Counted from the first letter of the stretch, positions 8,221-18,199 are shown. The stretch: DNA of 43,989 bases from Candidatus Bipolaricaulota bacterium (GCA_014361015.1 JACIWJ010000008.1:1-43989), one strand, 5' to 3'. Notes: generated from the letters alone by a model not told the origin. Program-made: numbers and translations.

Positions 8221-8236
8221 TGTGATCTACATCACA
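8221..8236. promoter_or_regulatory. CRP/FNR-superfamily-like palindrome TGTGATCTACATCACA
   Basis: Perfect TGTGA-N6-TCACA inverted repeat between divergent genes at 8172(-) and 8375(+). Confidence 0.6.
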
Positions 8237-8374
8237 CGGTAAACGGGGCTTCCCCTCCCTCAAGGCCACGGGTTCCGCGGCGAGGTTCCCCGTGTCCACG
8301 CGTGGCGGGGGGGGCCTCTCCCAGCTAAGATCATGGGTACGGCCTGCGCAAGGTCGAGAACCGTCTTCTCACCC

Positions 8375-11200
8375 ATGGACAAGCTCATCATCCGCGGCGC
8401 CCGGGAGCACAACCTGAAGGGGATCGACGTCGAGATCCCTCGGGACCGGCTCGTCGTCATCACCGGGATCTCGGGGTCGGGCAAATCCTCGCTCGCGTTC
8501 GACACGATCTACGCTGAAGGCCAACGCCGCTACGTGGAGTCGCTGTCCGCCTACGCCCGCCAGTTCCTCGGGCTGATGCAGAAACCTGATGTAGACTTCA
8601 TCGAGGGTCTGTCCCCCGCGATCTCGATCGACCAGAAGTCCCGCTCCCACAACCCCCGCTCCACCGTGGGCACGGTGACGGAGATCCACGACTACCTTCG
8701 GCTCCTGTTCGCCCGGGTTGGCCACCCCCATTGCCCCCAGTGCGGCCAGCCCATCGAACGCCAGACCGCCCAGCAGATCACGGACCAGGTGATGGCCCTT
8801 CCCGAGGGAACCGCGGTCCAGATCATGGCCCCCGTGATCCGGGGCCGGAAAGGGGAATACAGGAACCTGTTCGACGACCTCAAGCGGGAGGGGTTCGTCC
8901 GGGTGCGGGTGGACGGCGTCCTGCGCACCCTGTACGAGGAGATCGAGCTCGATCGCAACAAGCGCCACGATGTGGAGATCGTCCTCGACCGGATCAAGGT
9001 CACGGACAAGAAGCGAAGTCGGATCGGGGACTCGATCGAGACCGCCCTCCGCTACGGACAGGGGTTGGCGATCGTGGAGGTGGTGGGGCAAGGGGAACGC
9101 CTCTATTCGGAGCAGTTCGCATGCGCTGCCTGCGGGGTGAGCCTGCCCGAGATCGAGCCCAGGCTGTTCTCGTTCAACTCACCGTTCGGGGCGTGTCCAA
9201 CCTGCGATGGGCTTGGGGTGCGGATGGTGGTGGACCCCGACCTCGTCGTGGATCCCCGTCGCTCGCTCCGGGAAGGGGGGCTCCTCCCCTGGGCGACGAC
9301 GAAGTCCCGCTGGATCGCGGCGATCCTCGATGGCGTATGCCGCGCGTACCGCATCGACCCCGATCGTCCGCTGGGGGAGCTCCCGCGGCGCCAACTGGAG
9401 ATCCTCCTCTATGGCACGGATGGAGAACCGGTGGAGTTCACCTACACCACCACTTACCGGCGGACGCGGGTCTACCGTCGCCCGTTCGAGGGGTTGATCC
9501 CCGTCCTCGAGCGCAGCTACCGGGAGACAACGTCCGAGGAGGCGCGGGGAGATATCGAGCAGTACCTGTCCGCACTCCCCTGCGAGGCGTGCGGGGGGGC
9601 GCGGCTGCGGCCGGAGGCGCTCGCGGTGACGGTGGGGGGAAAGAACATCTGGGACGTGACCCGCCTCACGGTGCGCGGGGCGCTGGGGTTCTTCACCACG
9701 CTTGCGCTCACCGAGCGGGAGGAGCTGATCGCCCGTCAGATCCTTAAGGAGATCCGCTCTCGGCTCCAGTTCATGGTCGACGTGGGATTGGACTACCTCA
9801 CCCTCGACCGTTCGGCGGGAACCCTCGCCGGCGGCGAGGCGCAGCGAATCCGGCTTGCGACCCAGATCGGGTCCCAGCTCACCGGCGTCCTGTACGTGCT
9901 CGACGAGCCCTCGGTCGGTCTCCACGCCCGGGACAACCTGCGCCTGCTGGCGACGCTGAAGCGGCTCCGGGACCTGGGGAACACGGTCCTCGTCGTGGAG
10001 CACGACGAGGAGACGATGCGCGAGGCGGACTACCTCGTCGACCTCGGCCCCGGGGCGGGGCTCCATGGCGGCTACGTCGTGGCCACGGGGACACCGGACG
10101 AGGTGGCGGCTGAGCCACGCTCCCTCACCGGCCAGTACCTGGCCGGGACGCGGCGGATCCCTGTCCCCGCGCTGCGGCGCAGGGCCGATGGCCGGTGGCT
10201 CACCGTGCGCGGGGCCCGCGAGCACAACCTGAAGGGGATCGACGTCCGGTTCCCGGTGGGCTTGTTCGTGTGCATCACCGGCGTCTCTGGGTCGGGGAAG
10301 TCCACCCTCGCCGAGGAGGTCCTCTATCGGGGCCTCGCCTGGCGGTTGGGGTACATGGTGGGAAAACCCGGCGCTCACGACGCGATCGAGGGGACCCAGC
10401 ACTTCGACAAGGCAATCGAGATCGACCAGTCCCCGATCGGGCGGACCCCGCGCTCGAACCCGGCCACGTACACGAAGGCGTTCGACCCGATCCGGGAGGT
10501 GTTCGCCGCCACCCCCGAGGCGCGGATGCGCGGCTACGAGCCGGGACGGTTCTCGTTCAACGTCCGCGGGGGCCGCTGCGAGGCGTGTCAGGGCCAGGGG
10601 AAGGTGAAGATCGAGATGCACTTCCTCCCCGACGTGTACGTGCCCTGTGAGGTGTGCCGCGGCACCCGCTACAACAAGGAGACCCTCGCCATCCGCTACA
10701 AGGGGCGCACGATCGCCGAGGTCCTGGAGATGACGGTCGAGGAGGCCCTCGGTTTCTTCTCCCCGATCCCCCCGATCCGGGACAAGCTCCAAACCCTGTA
10801 CGACGTGGGCCTGGGGTACATCAAGCTCGGCCAGCCGGCGACCGAGCTCTCGGGTGGGGAGGCGCAACGGGTGAAGCTCGCTCGGGAACTGGCCCGCCGG
10901 GCCACGGGACGCACCCTGTACGTCCTCGACGAGCCGACGACCGGTCTCCACCCCGAGGACGTGCGGAAGCTCCTCTCCGTCCTCCACCGGCTCGTGGATG
11001 CCGGCAACACGGTCGTCGTGATCGAACACAACCTCGACGTGATCAAAACCGCGGATTGGATCATCGATCTCGGGCCGGAGGGGGGGGAGGAGGGCGGGCG
11101 GGTGATCGCCGAAGGGCCGCCCGAGGAGGTGGCGGGAGCCGCTGGGTCGCACACGGGCCGGTTCCTGCGCCGGGTTCTCGCCCTGCAGGAGGTGGCATGA
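8375..11200 (+). CDS. uvrA: Excinuclease ABC subunit A
   Basis: [65 protein letters not shown]; two ABC cassettes; CxxC zinc modules. Confidence 0.98.
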   Translation: MDKLIIRGAREHNLKGIDVEIPRDRLVVITGISGSGKSSLAFDTIYAEGQRRYVESLSAYARQFLGLMQKPDVDFIEGLSPAISIDQKSRSHNPRSTVGTVTEIHDYLRLLFARVGHPHCPQCGQPIERQTAQQITDQVMALPEGTAVQIMAPVIRGRKGEYRNLFDDLKREGFVRVRVDGVLRTLYEEIELDRNKRHDVEIVLDRIKVTDKKRSRIGDSIETALRYGQGLAIVEVVGQGERLYSEQFACAACGVSLPEIEPRLFSFNSPFGACPTCDGLGVRMVVDPDLVVDPRRSLREGGLLPWATTKSRWIAAILDGVCRAYRIDPDRPLGELPRRQLEILLYGTDGEPVEFTYTTTYRRTRVYRRPFEGLIPVLERSYRETTSEEARGDIEQYLSALPCEACGGARLRPEALAVTVGGKNIWDVTRLTVRGALGFFTTLALTEREELIARQILKEIRSRLQFMVDVGLDYLTLDRSAGTLAGGEAQRIRLATQIGSQLTGVLYVLDEPSVGLHARDNLRLLATLKRLRDLGNTVLVVEHDEETMREADYLVDLGPGAGLHGGYVVATGTPDEVAAEPRSLTGQYLAGTRRIPVPALRRRADGRWLTVRGAREHNLKGIDVRFPVGLFVCITGVSGSGKSTLAEEVLYRGLAWRLGYMVGKPGAHDAIEGTQHFDKAIEIDQSPIGRTPRSNPATYTKAFDPIREVFAATPEARMRGYEPGRFSFNVRGGRCEACQGQGKVKIEMHFLPDVYVPCEVCRGTRYNKETLAIRYKGRTIAEVLEMTVEEALGFFSPIPPIRDKLQTLYDVGLGYIKLGQPATELSGGEAQRVKLARELARRATGRTLYVLDEPTTGLHPEDVRKLLSVLHRLVDAGNTVVVIEHNLDVIKTADWIIDLGPEGGEEGGRVIAEGPPEEVAGAAGSHTGRFLRRVLALQEVA

Positions 11201-12249
11201 GCGAGGTTTGGATCGCGCTGGGGCTCCTCGCGCTGGCCGTGGTCGCCCTCGCTTGGGCCCTCCTCCGCCGGAGAACGGGACAGGACACGACCCAGGACCT
11301 GTCCCACCTCAAGGAGGCAACGCGGGCCCTGTCCGAACAGATCGGGCAACTCGCCCACCTCATGGCGACCCAAATGGGGACGCTCTCGTCACAGGTGGGG
11401 GAGCAGCTCGCAAGCACGGCCCAGCTCCTCCAGAAACAGGAAGGGACCCTTGGGGAGCGATTGAACATCGTGCAAGGGGTGGTGGCCGACGTGCGGGAGC
11501 GGCTGGGCGGGCTCACCGAGACCGGCCGCCGGCTGACGGAGCTCGCCCAGGATCTCGCCTCCCTCCAGGAGATCCTCCGCGCCCCGAAGAGCCGCGGCCT
11601 CGTTGGAGAATGGCTCCTCGGGGACCTCCTCTCCGAGGTGCTCCCCCGGGATCGGTTCCGGGAGCAGTACCGATTCTCCTCCGGGGAGACGGTGGACGCG
11701 GCGATCTTTCTCGAGGGGACCGTCGTCCCCGTGGACGCCAAGTTCCCCCTGTCCGGGTTCGAGCGGATCCTGTCCGCGGCCACGGACGAGGAGCGGAAGA
11801 AGCACAAGCGGTCCCTCGTGCGGGACGCTCAGAAGCACGTGGACGGGATCAGCCAGAAGTACATCCGGCCCGAGGAGGGCACGACCGATTTCGCCCTGAT
11901 GTACATCCCCGCAGAGGGGGTGTACCACGAGCTCCTCACCCCGGAGGGGGACCTCGACTTCCTCGCCTATGCGATGGGGAAGCGGGTCGTTCCCTGCTCC
12001 CCGAACTCGTTCTACTCCTACCTCCGGTCCGTGGCGATGGGGCTGCGGGGGCTGGCCTTGGCGCGGAACGTGCAGAAGGTGTTCGGTGAGCTGCGCGCGG
12101 TGGAGGACCTCCTGAGGGAGGTGGAGCGGGAGGTGGGAACGCTCGGGAACCACCTCCGCAACGCGCGGGGTAAGCACGAGGAGATCGAACGGCTCGTCGG
12201 CGACGTACAGCGGCGGCTGACCCGTCTGGCCCAGGACAAGGAGGACTGA
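11197..12249 (+). CDS. rmuC: DNA recombination protein RmuC family
   Basis: N-terminal TM segment plus coiled coil, [14 protein letters not shown]...[30 protein letters not shown] overlap with uvrA. Confidence 0.92.
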   Translation: MSEVWIALGLLALAVVALAWALLRRRTGQDTTQDLSHLKEATRALSEQIGQLAHLMATQMGTLSSQVGEQLASTAQLLQKQEGTLGERLNIVQGVVADVRERLGGLTETGRRLTELAQDLASLQEILRAPKSRGLVGEWLLGDLLSEVLPRDRFREQYRFSSGETVDAAIFLEGTVVPVDAKFPLSGFERILSAATDEERKKHKRSLVRDAQKHVDGISQKYIRPEEGTTDFALMYIPAEGVYHELLTPEGDLDFLAYAMGKRVVPCSPNSFYSYLRSVAMGLRGLALARNVQKVFGELRAVEDLLREVEREVGTLGNHLRNARGKHEEIERLVGDVQRRLTRLAQDKED

Positions 12250-14078
12250 TGGACGGAGTGTACGGACGCTATCTGGAGGTCGATCTCGCGGCGGAGCGGG
12301 TCTCGGAGCGGGAGATCCCGTCCCGGTGGTACGAGCTCCACCTCGGGGGGAGAGGGATCGCGGCACGACTCCTCCTCGATCTCGTCCCCCCAGGTACCGA
12401 CGCCCTCTCGCCCGACAACGCCCTCGTCTGGGCCACGGGCCCTCTGCAGGGGACGGGGCTCGCCGGGGCGGGCCGGCACGTGGTGATGGCCGTGTCCCCC
12501 AAGACGCGTTCCATCGCCGATTCCTACGTGGGAGGGTACCTCGGCCACGAGCTCGGACGGTCCGGCTACGACGGGATCATCGTCCGCGGACAGGCCAAGG
12601 AACCGGTGTACCTCCTTCTGGCCGGGGGCCACGCCGAGCTCCGGGAGGCGGCCGATCTGTGGGGAACGATGACCGGAGAGGTGGACGCGATTCTGAAGGA
12701 GCGCCACCCCGGGGTGCGCGTGGCGGCGATTGGCCCGGCTGGCGAACAGCTCGTGTCCCAGGCGTGCATCATCCACGACGTCAACCGGGCCGCGGGGCGG
12801 CCGGGGTTGGGGGCGGTGATGGGCGCGAAGCGTCTGAAAGCCGTCGCCGTCAAGGGCGATCAGGAGAAGCCGCTCGCCGACCCAGACGGGTTCGCCCAGG
12901 CCCGAGCCGCGTTCGCCCGCGAGCTCATGGACGAGGGGACGAGGCGGTTCGGCGAGTACGGCACGGCCCGCGGGCTGACGTGGCTCTCCGAGATGGGGAT
13001 CCTCCCCACGAAGAACTTCCAGGAGGGCGTGTTCGATCACGCTTCCGAGATCGGCGGGGAGAGGATGGCCCAGACGATCCTCGTCGGCCGGGACACCTGC
13101 GCCGGGTGCCCGGTGCGCTGCAAGCGCGTCGTGCACACGGAATTCCGGGGACGAGCCGTCGAGCGCGCCTACGGAGGGCCGGAGTACGAGACCCTCGCTG
13201 CCCTGGGGTCCCTCTGCCTGTGCCCCGACCTCCAGGCGGTGGCGCTGGCGAACCAGCTCTGCAACGCGTACGGCATGGACACGATCTCGGTCGGAGTCGC
13301 CATCGCCACCCTCATGGAGGCCTCCGAGAGGGGGCTCGTCGCGGAGCGGATCCGGTGGGGCGATGGGGAGGCGATCGTCCAGTGGACGGAGCGGATCGCC
13401 CGTCGGGAGGAGGGGCTCGGGGACGAGATCGCTGCGGGCCTCGCTCGGTGGGCGGAGAAGGTGGGGGCCGAGTTCGCGATGACGGTGAAAGGGGTTGAGG
13501 TACCGATGCACGAGCCGCGGGGCAAGGTGGGACTCGGCCTCTCCTACGCGCTGAGCCCGCGCGGGGCGAACCACATGGAGGGAATGCACGACACGATGCT
13601 CGACCAGGACAACCCGACCCCGGAGCTGGGGATCACACAGCGGATGGACCGCTTCGTCCTCCGGGGGAAGGCGAAGGCGGTGGTGACCTACGAGAACCTG
13701 CGCTCGTTCGTGAACTCCCTTGTTTTGTGCGCGTTCGTGACGCGGGAGGTCGGAGCGAAGTACAACTTCCCCCTCATCCGAAAGCTCGTCGCCCACGCGA
13801 CGGGGGTTGAGCTGGGGCCGCAGGAGATGCTGGCCATGGGGGAGCGGAACTTCACCCTGCTGCGGCTGTACGCGTCCCGCGCCGGGATCGGGCAGGATGC
13901 GGACCGTCTCCCGTCGCGGTTCCACCAGCCGCTGCCGCGTGGGGCATCGGCGGCCCGGCCGATCCCGCCCGACGCCTTCCAGGCGGAGGCCGAGGCCTAC
14001 CGGCGGGCGCGCGGCTGGGAGGAGAGAGGGGTCCTCCCCGACCGGCTGCGAGACCTCGAGCTAGAGGATCTGATCTAG
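12249..14078 (+). CDS. Aldehyde:ferredoxin oxidoreductase family (tungsten/molybdenum pterin enzyme)
   Basis: YLEVDLAAERVSEREIP..LGGRGIAARLL; ATGPLQGTGLAGAGRHVVMAVSPKT; CAGCPVRC cluster motif plus downstream LVLCAF. Confidence 0.93.
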   Translation: MDGVYGRYLEVDLAAERVSEREIPSRWYELHLGGRGIAARLLLDLVPPGTDALSPDNALVWATGPLQGTGLAGAGRHVVMAVSPKTRSIADSYVGGYLGHELGRSGYDGIIVRGQAKEPVYLLLAGGHAELREAADLWGTMTGEVDAILKERHPGVRVAAIGPAGEQLVSQACIIHDVNRAAGRPGLGAVMGAKRLKAVAVKGDQEKPLADPDGFAQARAAFARELMDEGTRRFGEYGTARGLTWLSEMGILPTKNFQEGVFDHASEIGGERMAQTILVGRDTCAGCPVRCKRVVHTEFRGRAVERAYGGPEYETLAALGSLCLCPDLQAVALANQLCNAYGMDTISVGVAIATLMEASERGLVAERIRWGDGEAIVQWTERIARREEGLGDEIAAGLARWAEKVGAEFAMTVKGVEVPMHEPRGKVGLGLSYALSPRGANHMEGMHDTMLDQDNPTPELGITQRMDRFVLRGKAKAVVTYENLRSFVNSLVLCAFVTREVGAKYNFPLIRKLVAHATGVELGPQEMLAMGERNFTLLRLYASRAGIGQDADRLPSRFHQPLPRGASAARPIPPDAFQAEAEAYRRARGWEERGVLPDRLRDLELEDLI

Positions 14079-14080
14079 GG

Positions 14081-14707
14081 GTGCCTCGGGTTTTGGCGGT
14101 TAGCGACGAGGTGAGCCCGGCCCTCGAGCGGGGCCTTCCCGGGGAGGGGTTTGGGAAGGTGGACCTGATCGTCTCGTGCGGGGACCTCCCTTACGACTAC
14201 CTGGGGTACCTCGTGGACGCGTTCGATGTCCCCCTCCTCTACGTCCACGGAAACCACGATCGCCCCCTGGAGGGAGAGAGGGGAACCATTGCCGCCCCGC
14301 AGGGGGGGACGAGCGTGGAGGACCGCGTCGTCGAGGTGGGCGGGCTCCTCATCGCCGGGCTCGGGGGGAGCCCCCGCTACGCCCCAGGCGGAGGGCACCA
14401 GTACACGGAGGCGGAGATGCGCCGCCGGGTGCGGAAGCTGACCCGAAAGCTTTGGCGAGCCCGGCGCCATGGGAGGGGGCTCGACGTCCTCCTCACCCAT
14501 GCACCGCCACGGGGGATCCACGACGATACCTCTCCCGCCCACCAAGGGTTCGCAGCGTTTCTCCCCTTCCTCGTTCGCTGCCGTCCCCGCTTCCTCATCC
14601 ATGGCCATTCCCCCCCTCGACCCGGTCTCCCCGTCCGGACCACGTTCGAACGCACCGAGGTCATCCACGTGCGGGGCCACGCCGTGCTCGAGGTGCCCCA
14701 TGCCTGA
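14081..14707 (+). CDS. Metallophosphoesterase
   Basis: LIVSCGDLPYDYLGYLVDAF, YVHGNHD, LLTHAPP, LIHGHSPP. Confidence 0.85.
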   Translation: MPRVLAVSDEVSPALERGLPGEGFGKVDLIVSCGDLPYDYLGYLVDAFDVPLLYVHGNHDRPLEGERGTIAAPQGGTSVEDRVVEVGGLLIAGLGGSPRYAPGGGHQYTEAEMRRRVRKLTRKLWRARRHGRGLDVLLTHAPPRGIHDDTSPAHQGFAAFLPFLVRCRPRFLIHGHSPPRPGLPVRTTFERTEVIHVRGHAVLEVPHA

Positions 14708-15563
14708 CCCCAAGACCCCGTGGTGGCGCCTCGTGCAAGGGATCCTCTCCCACGCCCGCCGCGAGCCGGCCCTCCTCCTCCCATTCGATTGGGTCAAGAG
14801 GCAAGTGGGGATCAAGGCCTGGCGCTATCCAGGCCTTCGGGAGGTAGAGATCGGCAAGATCGTGGGGAGCGTGAACCGCTACCAGGACTTCGATCGCGCG
14901 TTCCTCCCCCGGCAGGGGCGGTCCCCCCGCCTGCGCCAAATCGAGGAGGCGTGGGAGCGAGGGGAGCCCCTTCCTCCAGTCAGGCTGTACAAGATCGGGG
15001 ACGCGTACTTCGTCGAGGACGGGCACCATCGCGTGGCCGCGGCCCGGCGTGCCGGGGCGCGCTCGATCGAGGCCGAGGTCGTGGAGTTCGTGCCCACTGT
15101 GCCTGTGTCCGCAACCGACACCCCCCGGGACATCCTCATCAAGGCCGAGTACGCCGCGTTCCTCGCCCAGACGAAGCTCGACTGCCTCCGGCCGGAGCAG
15201 GAGATCCTGTTCAGTGAACTCGGCAAGTACAAGATCCTTCTCGAACACATCGGTGTGCACCGCTATTTCCTGGGGATCGAGCAAGGGCGGGAGGTCCCCT
15301 ACGAGGAGGCGGTCGCGTCGTGGTACGACCGAGTGTATCGACCGCTCGTCGAGGTGTTTCGCCGCACAGAGGCCCTCGCTCACTTCCCCGGACGGACGGA
15401 GGCCGACCTCTACGTGTGGGTGTCCGAGCACCTCCACTACCTGCGGGAGGCCTACGGCCCGAAAGTCGACCTCGCAGGCGCGGTGGAGGACTACGTGCGC
15501 CGGTTTGGGATCCCCGACGACCGAAGGAAGGCCGAACGCACGGGGAGCTCGCCCGAGCTGTGA
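14700..15563 (+). CDS. ParB-like N-domain protein with a DUF4032-like C-terminal region
   Basis: PVRLYKIGDAYFVEDGHHRVAAARRAG is ParB-like; long uncharacterised C-terminus; overlaps the upstream CDS by 8 bp. Confidence 0.7.
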   Translation: MPDPKTPWWRLVQGILSHARREPALLLPFDWVKRQVGIKAWRYPGLREVEIGKIVGSVNRYQDFDRAFLPRQGRSPRLRQIEEAWERGEPLPPVRLYKIGDAYFVEDGHHRVAAARRAGARSIEAEVVEFVPTVPVSATDTPRDILIKAEYAAFLAQTKLDCLRPEQEILFSELGKYKILLEHIGVHRYFLGIEQGREVPYEEAVASWYDRVYRPLVEVFRRTEALAHFPGRTEADLYVWVSEHLHYLREAYGPKVDLAGAVEDYVRRFGIPDDRRKAERTGSSPEL

Positions 15564-15574
15564 TCCGCGTCACA
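15559..15574. promoter_or_regulatory. CRP/FNR-superfamily-like palindrome TGTGATCCGCGTCACA
   Basis: Perfect TGTGA-N6-TCACA inverted repeat overlapping the stop codon of 14700-15563, ~95 bp upstream of the exported protein at 15668. Confidence 0.6.
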
Positions 15575-15667
15575 CACCAGGTTCCGATTCCCCACGGACC
15601 CCTTCCCTCCGCCCGCGCGGCGCGGCGGGATACACAGAAGCGGCAACAGATGAAGGAGGTCCTGCCG

Positions 15668-16894
15668 ATGAGACGACTGGGGATCGCGCTGGTGTGTGCC
15701 GCTGCGGTAGCCGTGCCCTCCGTGGCCCAACTGAGCGGGAGCTGGGAAGCAACCCTTATCGTCCTCCCTTCCCCGCCTGGGGTGGCCCTAGAAACCTGCG
15801 TTCTCACCCTAGCCTACCAAGTGGCTACGGAATGGGCGATCACGAGCACATCGACGTTCGGAACCCTCGGTCTCACGGGCCAAGCGTTCGGAGTGAACGG
15901 CGAATTCGGTCCCCTGTCGCTTACGGGAGGCATCAACTTCAACCCTCAAGACATAAGCGCGGTCACGGTGAGCTACCCCTCGAGTTGTACGCCGCAGACG
16001 GAGTCGGTGAGTCTCACCGCTCCCGCCTACATGTCGGCTTGGTTCAAGACCGAGTTGAACCTGTTTGGTGCAGGATTAGCCTTCAAACTCAACCATTGGG
16101 CCTACCCCTACACCCAGGATTCCACGGATCCCGATGACGTTGAGGACTACAGCTGGCCCTGCTGTCCCCCCCAGACGCAGAGCTATACCCTTCTCGCCCT
16201 CATCGTAACCGCCCCGCCGGCGACCCTGACTGCACGCTTCTCTGACTGCTGCACGGGGCTCGCGTTCATGGATGTGACCTTGACCCTGTCGGGGGCGTCG
16301 CTTTGCTGCGGGATCACCCATGACGTCGAGGTCTACTTCACCAAACTTGGATTCGGCTACCTGTTGTTCACGATCGATCTTCCCCTCTGCTGTGGGATTT
16401 CTGTCGAGGCATCGATCATGTACACCGTTGCTCAGAAAACGCTCTCCGTGAAGCCCAAGTGGAACGGCCTGGGTCAAGCTTGCTTCGAGATCTACGGTGA
16501 CGTGCTGTGGGACGATGTGATGCTGACCATCACCGGGCTTGCGATCTACGGATACAAACTACGCTGCGACTTCAGCTCATGCTCCTACGCTGAGCTGTTG
16601 ACGGCCCTCGATGTGACCAAGATCGAGGCGATCCTCGACAGCGAAGATCTTTTCCAGGGCAACGAGTTCGAGTACGTGAAGCTCGGCTTTTGTGGACCTG
16701 GGTGCTGCGGCGGCCTGTACACGCTCGCCTTGGCAGTGTACTTTCAGCCCTCAGGAACCTTGTTCGGGTTCACGCGGATCGGCGCAGACCTTGGGGTACC
16801 TCTCCTTGCCAACCTCAAGCTGACCCTCTCCTTCGGCGTCACCGCCACAGGGGGGCCTACCTCGCTTTCCGTCGGTTGGGTCCTCACCTTCTGA
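15668..16894 (+). CDS. Secreted Cys-pair-rich protein, putative outer-membrane beta-barrel
   Basis: RBS AAGGAGG; signal peptide MRRLGIALVCAAAVAVPSVAQ; alternating amphipathic strands; repeated CC pairs (PCC, DCC, LCCGI x2, GCC); terminal ...SVGWVLTF. Confidence 0.65.
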   Translation: MRRLGIALVCAAAVAVPSVAQLSGSWEATLIVLPSPPGVALETCVLTLAYQVATEWAITSTSTFGTLGLTGQAFGVNGEFGPLSLTGGINFNPQDISAVTVSYPSSCTPQTESVSLTAPAYMSAWFKTELNLFGAGLAFKLNHWAYPYTQDSTDPDDVEDYSWPCCPPQTQSYTLLALIVTAPPATLTARFSDCCTGLAFMDVTLTLSGASLCCGITHDVEVYFTKLGFGYLLFTIDLPLCCGISVEASIMYTVAQKTLSVKPKWNGLGQACFEIYGDVLWDDVMLTITGLAIYGYKLRCDFSSCSYAELLTALDVTKIEAILDSEDLFQGNEFEYVKLGFCGPGCCGGLYTLALAVYFQPSGTLFGFTRIGADLGVPLLANLKLTLSFGVTATGGPTSLSVGWVLTF

Positions 16895-16917
16895 GCGCAG
16901 GGTTCCTGTTCAAGCAC

Positions 16918-16947
16918 GGCCCCGGGGCTCCGGGGCCCTTCCTTTTC
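16918..16947 (+). terminator. Rho-independent-like terminator
   Basis: GGCCCCGG-GGCT-CCGGGGCC hairpin followed by CTTCCTTTTCC. Confidence 0.6.
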
Positions 16948-17019
16948 CTCGGAGGGGGAAGGTGTACGATCCCATTGACTTGCGCAGAAGACCACTCCCT
17001 CAGAACAAGGAGGCGTCGC

Positions 17020-17403
17020 GTGGGGGCGGTCGCAGCAGTCCCTGCCCTGGCCTTCGTTCCGAGCGGGTGGGGCCCAGCTCGTGATCTCGGGAGCATCGAA
17101 GTCGACCCTCCAGCTCCTCGCCGTGCTAGAGCCTCAGGGGACCGACCCCACCCTCACCGCCAAGGTCGGGATCGTGGTTTCGCGCGACGCCACGGTCGTG
17201 ACGTTCACGCCCCGTTGGCCCGGATCTCCGGGTGCGTCACCGTGCACGGAGGTCTGATGTGGAGGGGGCCCTTGTTCGGGCGCCGGCGCGTGCGGAGAAA
17301 GCCCACGGTTCTCGCCGGGGGAGGGATGGGGTTCAAGGCGAATGGGCAGTGGGATTTCGCCAAGGCGGAGCCCTTCAATGGAGAGCTGAAACTCTCGTTC
17401 TGA
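17020..17403 (+). pseudogene. Decayed short relative of the Cys-rich exported protein (two frameshifts)
   Basis: RBS AAGGAGG, signal-like VGAVAAVPALAFVPSGWG, then in another frame AQLVISGASKSTLQLLAVLEPQGTDPTLTAKVGIVVSRDATVVTFTPRWPGSPG, then CVTVHGGLMW...GFKANGQWDFAKAEPFNGELKLSF. Confidence 0.45.
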
Positions 17404-17410
17404 GGGGAAG

Positions 17411-18172
17411 CTAGGGGAGGTGCTCGGGAGGACGGAGCACCTCGTCGGGCTCCGCGGCAAGCCAGCGGCAGAACGCGTCCAGGTGCTCTGCTGCGGCGTC
17501 GAGGAGGCGGTTGCCCTTGGCGGCGGTGGCAGGGGAGGGATCCCCCGTCGCGCCGTTCTCGGAGAAGTCACGGGTGTCGAATCCGATTTCGATCCCGTGG
17601 AGGCGCTTCCCCCACTCGGGGGCCGCCCCGGCCGCCGCCTCCCCGTAGCGGTCCTCGTCCACGAGCTCAGGGGCGAACGCGAGGATGGCCGACGTCTCCA
17701 TCTCCCCCGCGTGGGACCCCCCCGTCTCGATCGTGTCGGCGATGACTTCCGGGATCGCCCTCCACCATGAGAAGACGTAGGCGAAGATCCCTTCCCGCCG
17801 CAGGATCCGCGCTGCCTCGTCGAGGGCAACGGCGTTCCCTCCGTGGCCGTTCACGAACACCAGTCGGTGAAGCCCATGGCTGGCCAAGGAGCGCGCGATG
17901 CTCAAAACGTAGTCACGGAGCACCTGCGGTTCCACCCACAGCGTGCCCCAGAACTGGCGGTGATGCTCGGATACTCCCACCGGTACCGTGGGGAGGACGA
18001 GCCATCCTCCGTGGGCACTCGCTCGCCGCGCCACCTCGGCGGCGGTGAGGTGGTCCGTCCCCAGCGGGAGGTGGGGACCATGTTGTTCGGTCGACCCCAC
18101 CGGCAGGAGGGCGACCCCTCCCCTGCCCAGTGCCCTCCGTGCTTCCACCCAACTCATCCGAGAGAGCTCCAT
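17411..18172 (-). CDS. Creatininase family protein
   Basis: VALLPVGSTEQHGPHLPLGTDHLTAAEVARRA; FVNGHGGNAVALDEAARILR; GGSHAGEMETSAILAFAPELV. Confidence 0.9.
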   Translation of the reverse strand: MELSRMSWVEARRALGRGGVALLPVGSTEQHGPHLPLGTDHLTAAEVARRASAHGGWLVLPTVPVGVSEHHRQFWGTLWVEPQVLRDYVLSIARSLASHGLHRLVFVNGHGGNAVALDEAARILRREGIFAYVFSWWRAIPEVIADTIETGGSHAGEMETSAILAFAPELVDEDRYGEAAAGAAPEWGKRLHGIEIGFDTRDFSENGATGDPSPATAAKGNRLLDAAAEHLDAFCRWLAAEPDEVLRPPEHLP

Positions 18173-18199
18173 CCCCCCTCCTTCGAAGGTCCACATCGG

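Noticed and set aside
9179-11152. 657-aa minus-strand ORF opposite uvrA
   Set aside because: High-GC shadow frame of uvrA; the translation is R/P/G/E/L-rich low-complexity with no recognisable domain.
12018-13925. 635-aa minus-strand ORF opposite the AOR gene
   Set aside because: Shadow frame of a clearly recognisable AOR coding sequence; composition typical of antisense high-GC frames.
14700-14712. Additional REP-like motif (CCTGACCCCAAGACC) and similar CCTGACCCC strings at about 21136 and 42121
   Set aside because: They lie within coding sequence and lack the ACTAAAGA half; chance matches in high-GC DNA.
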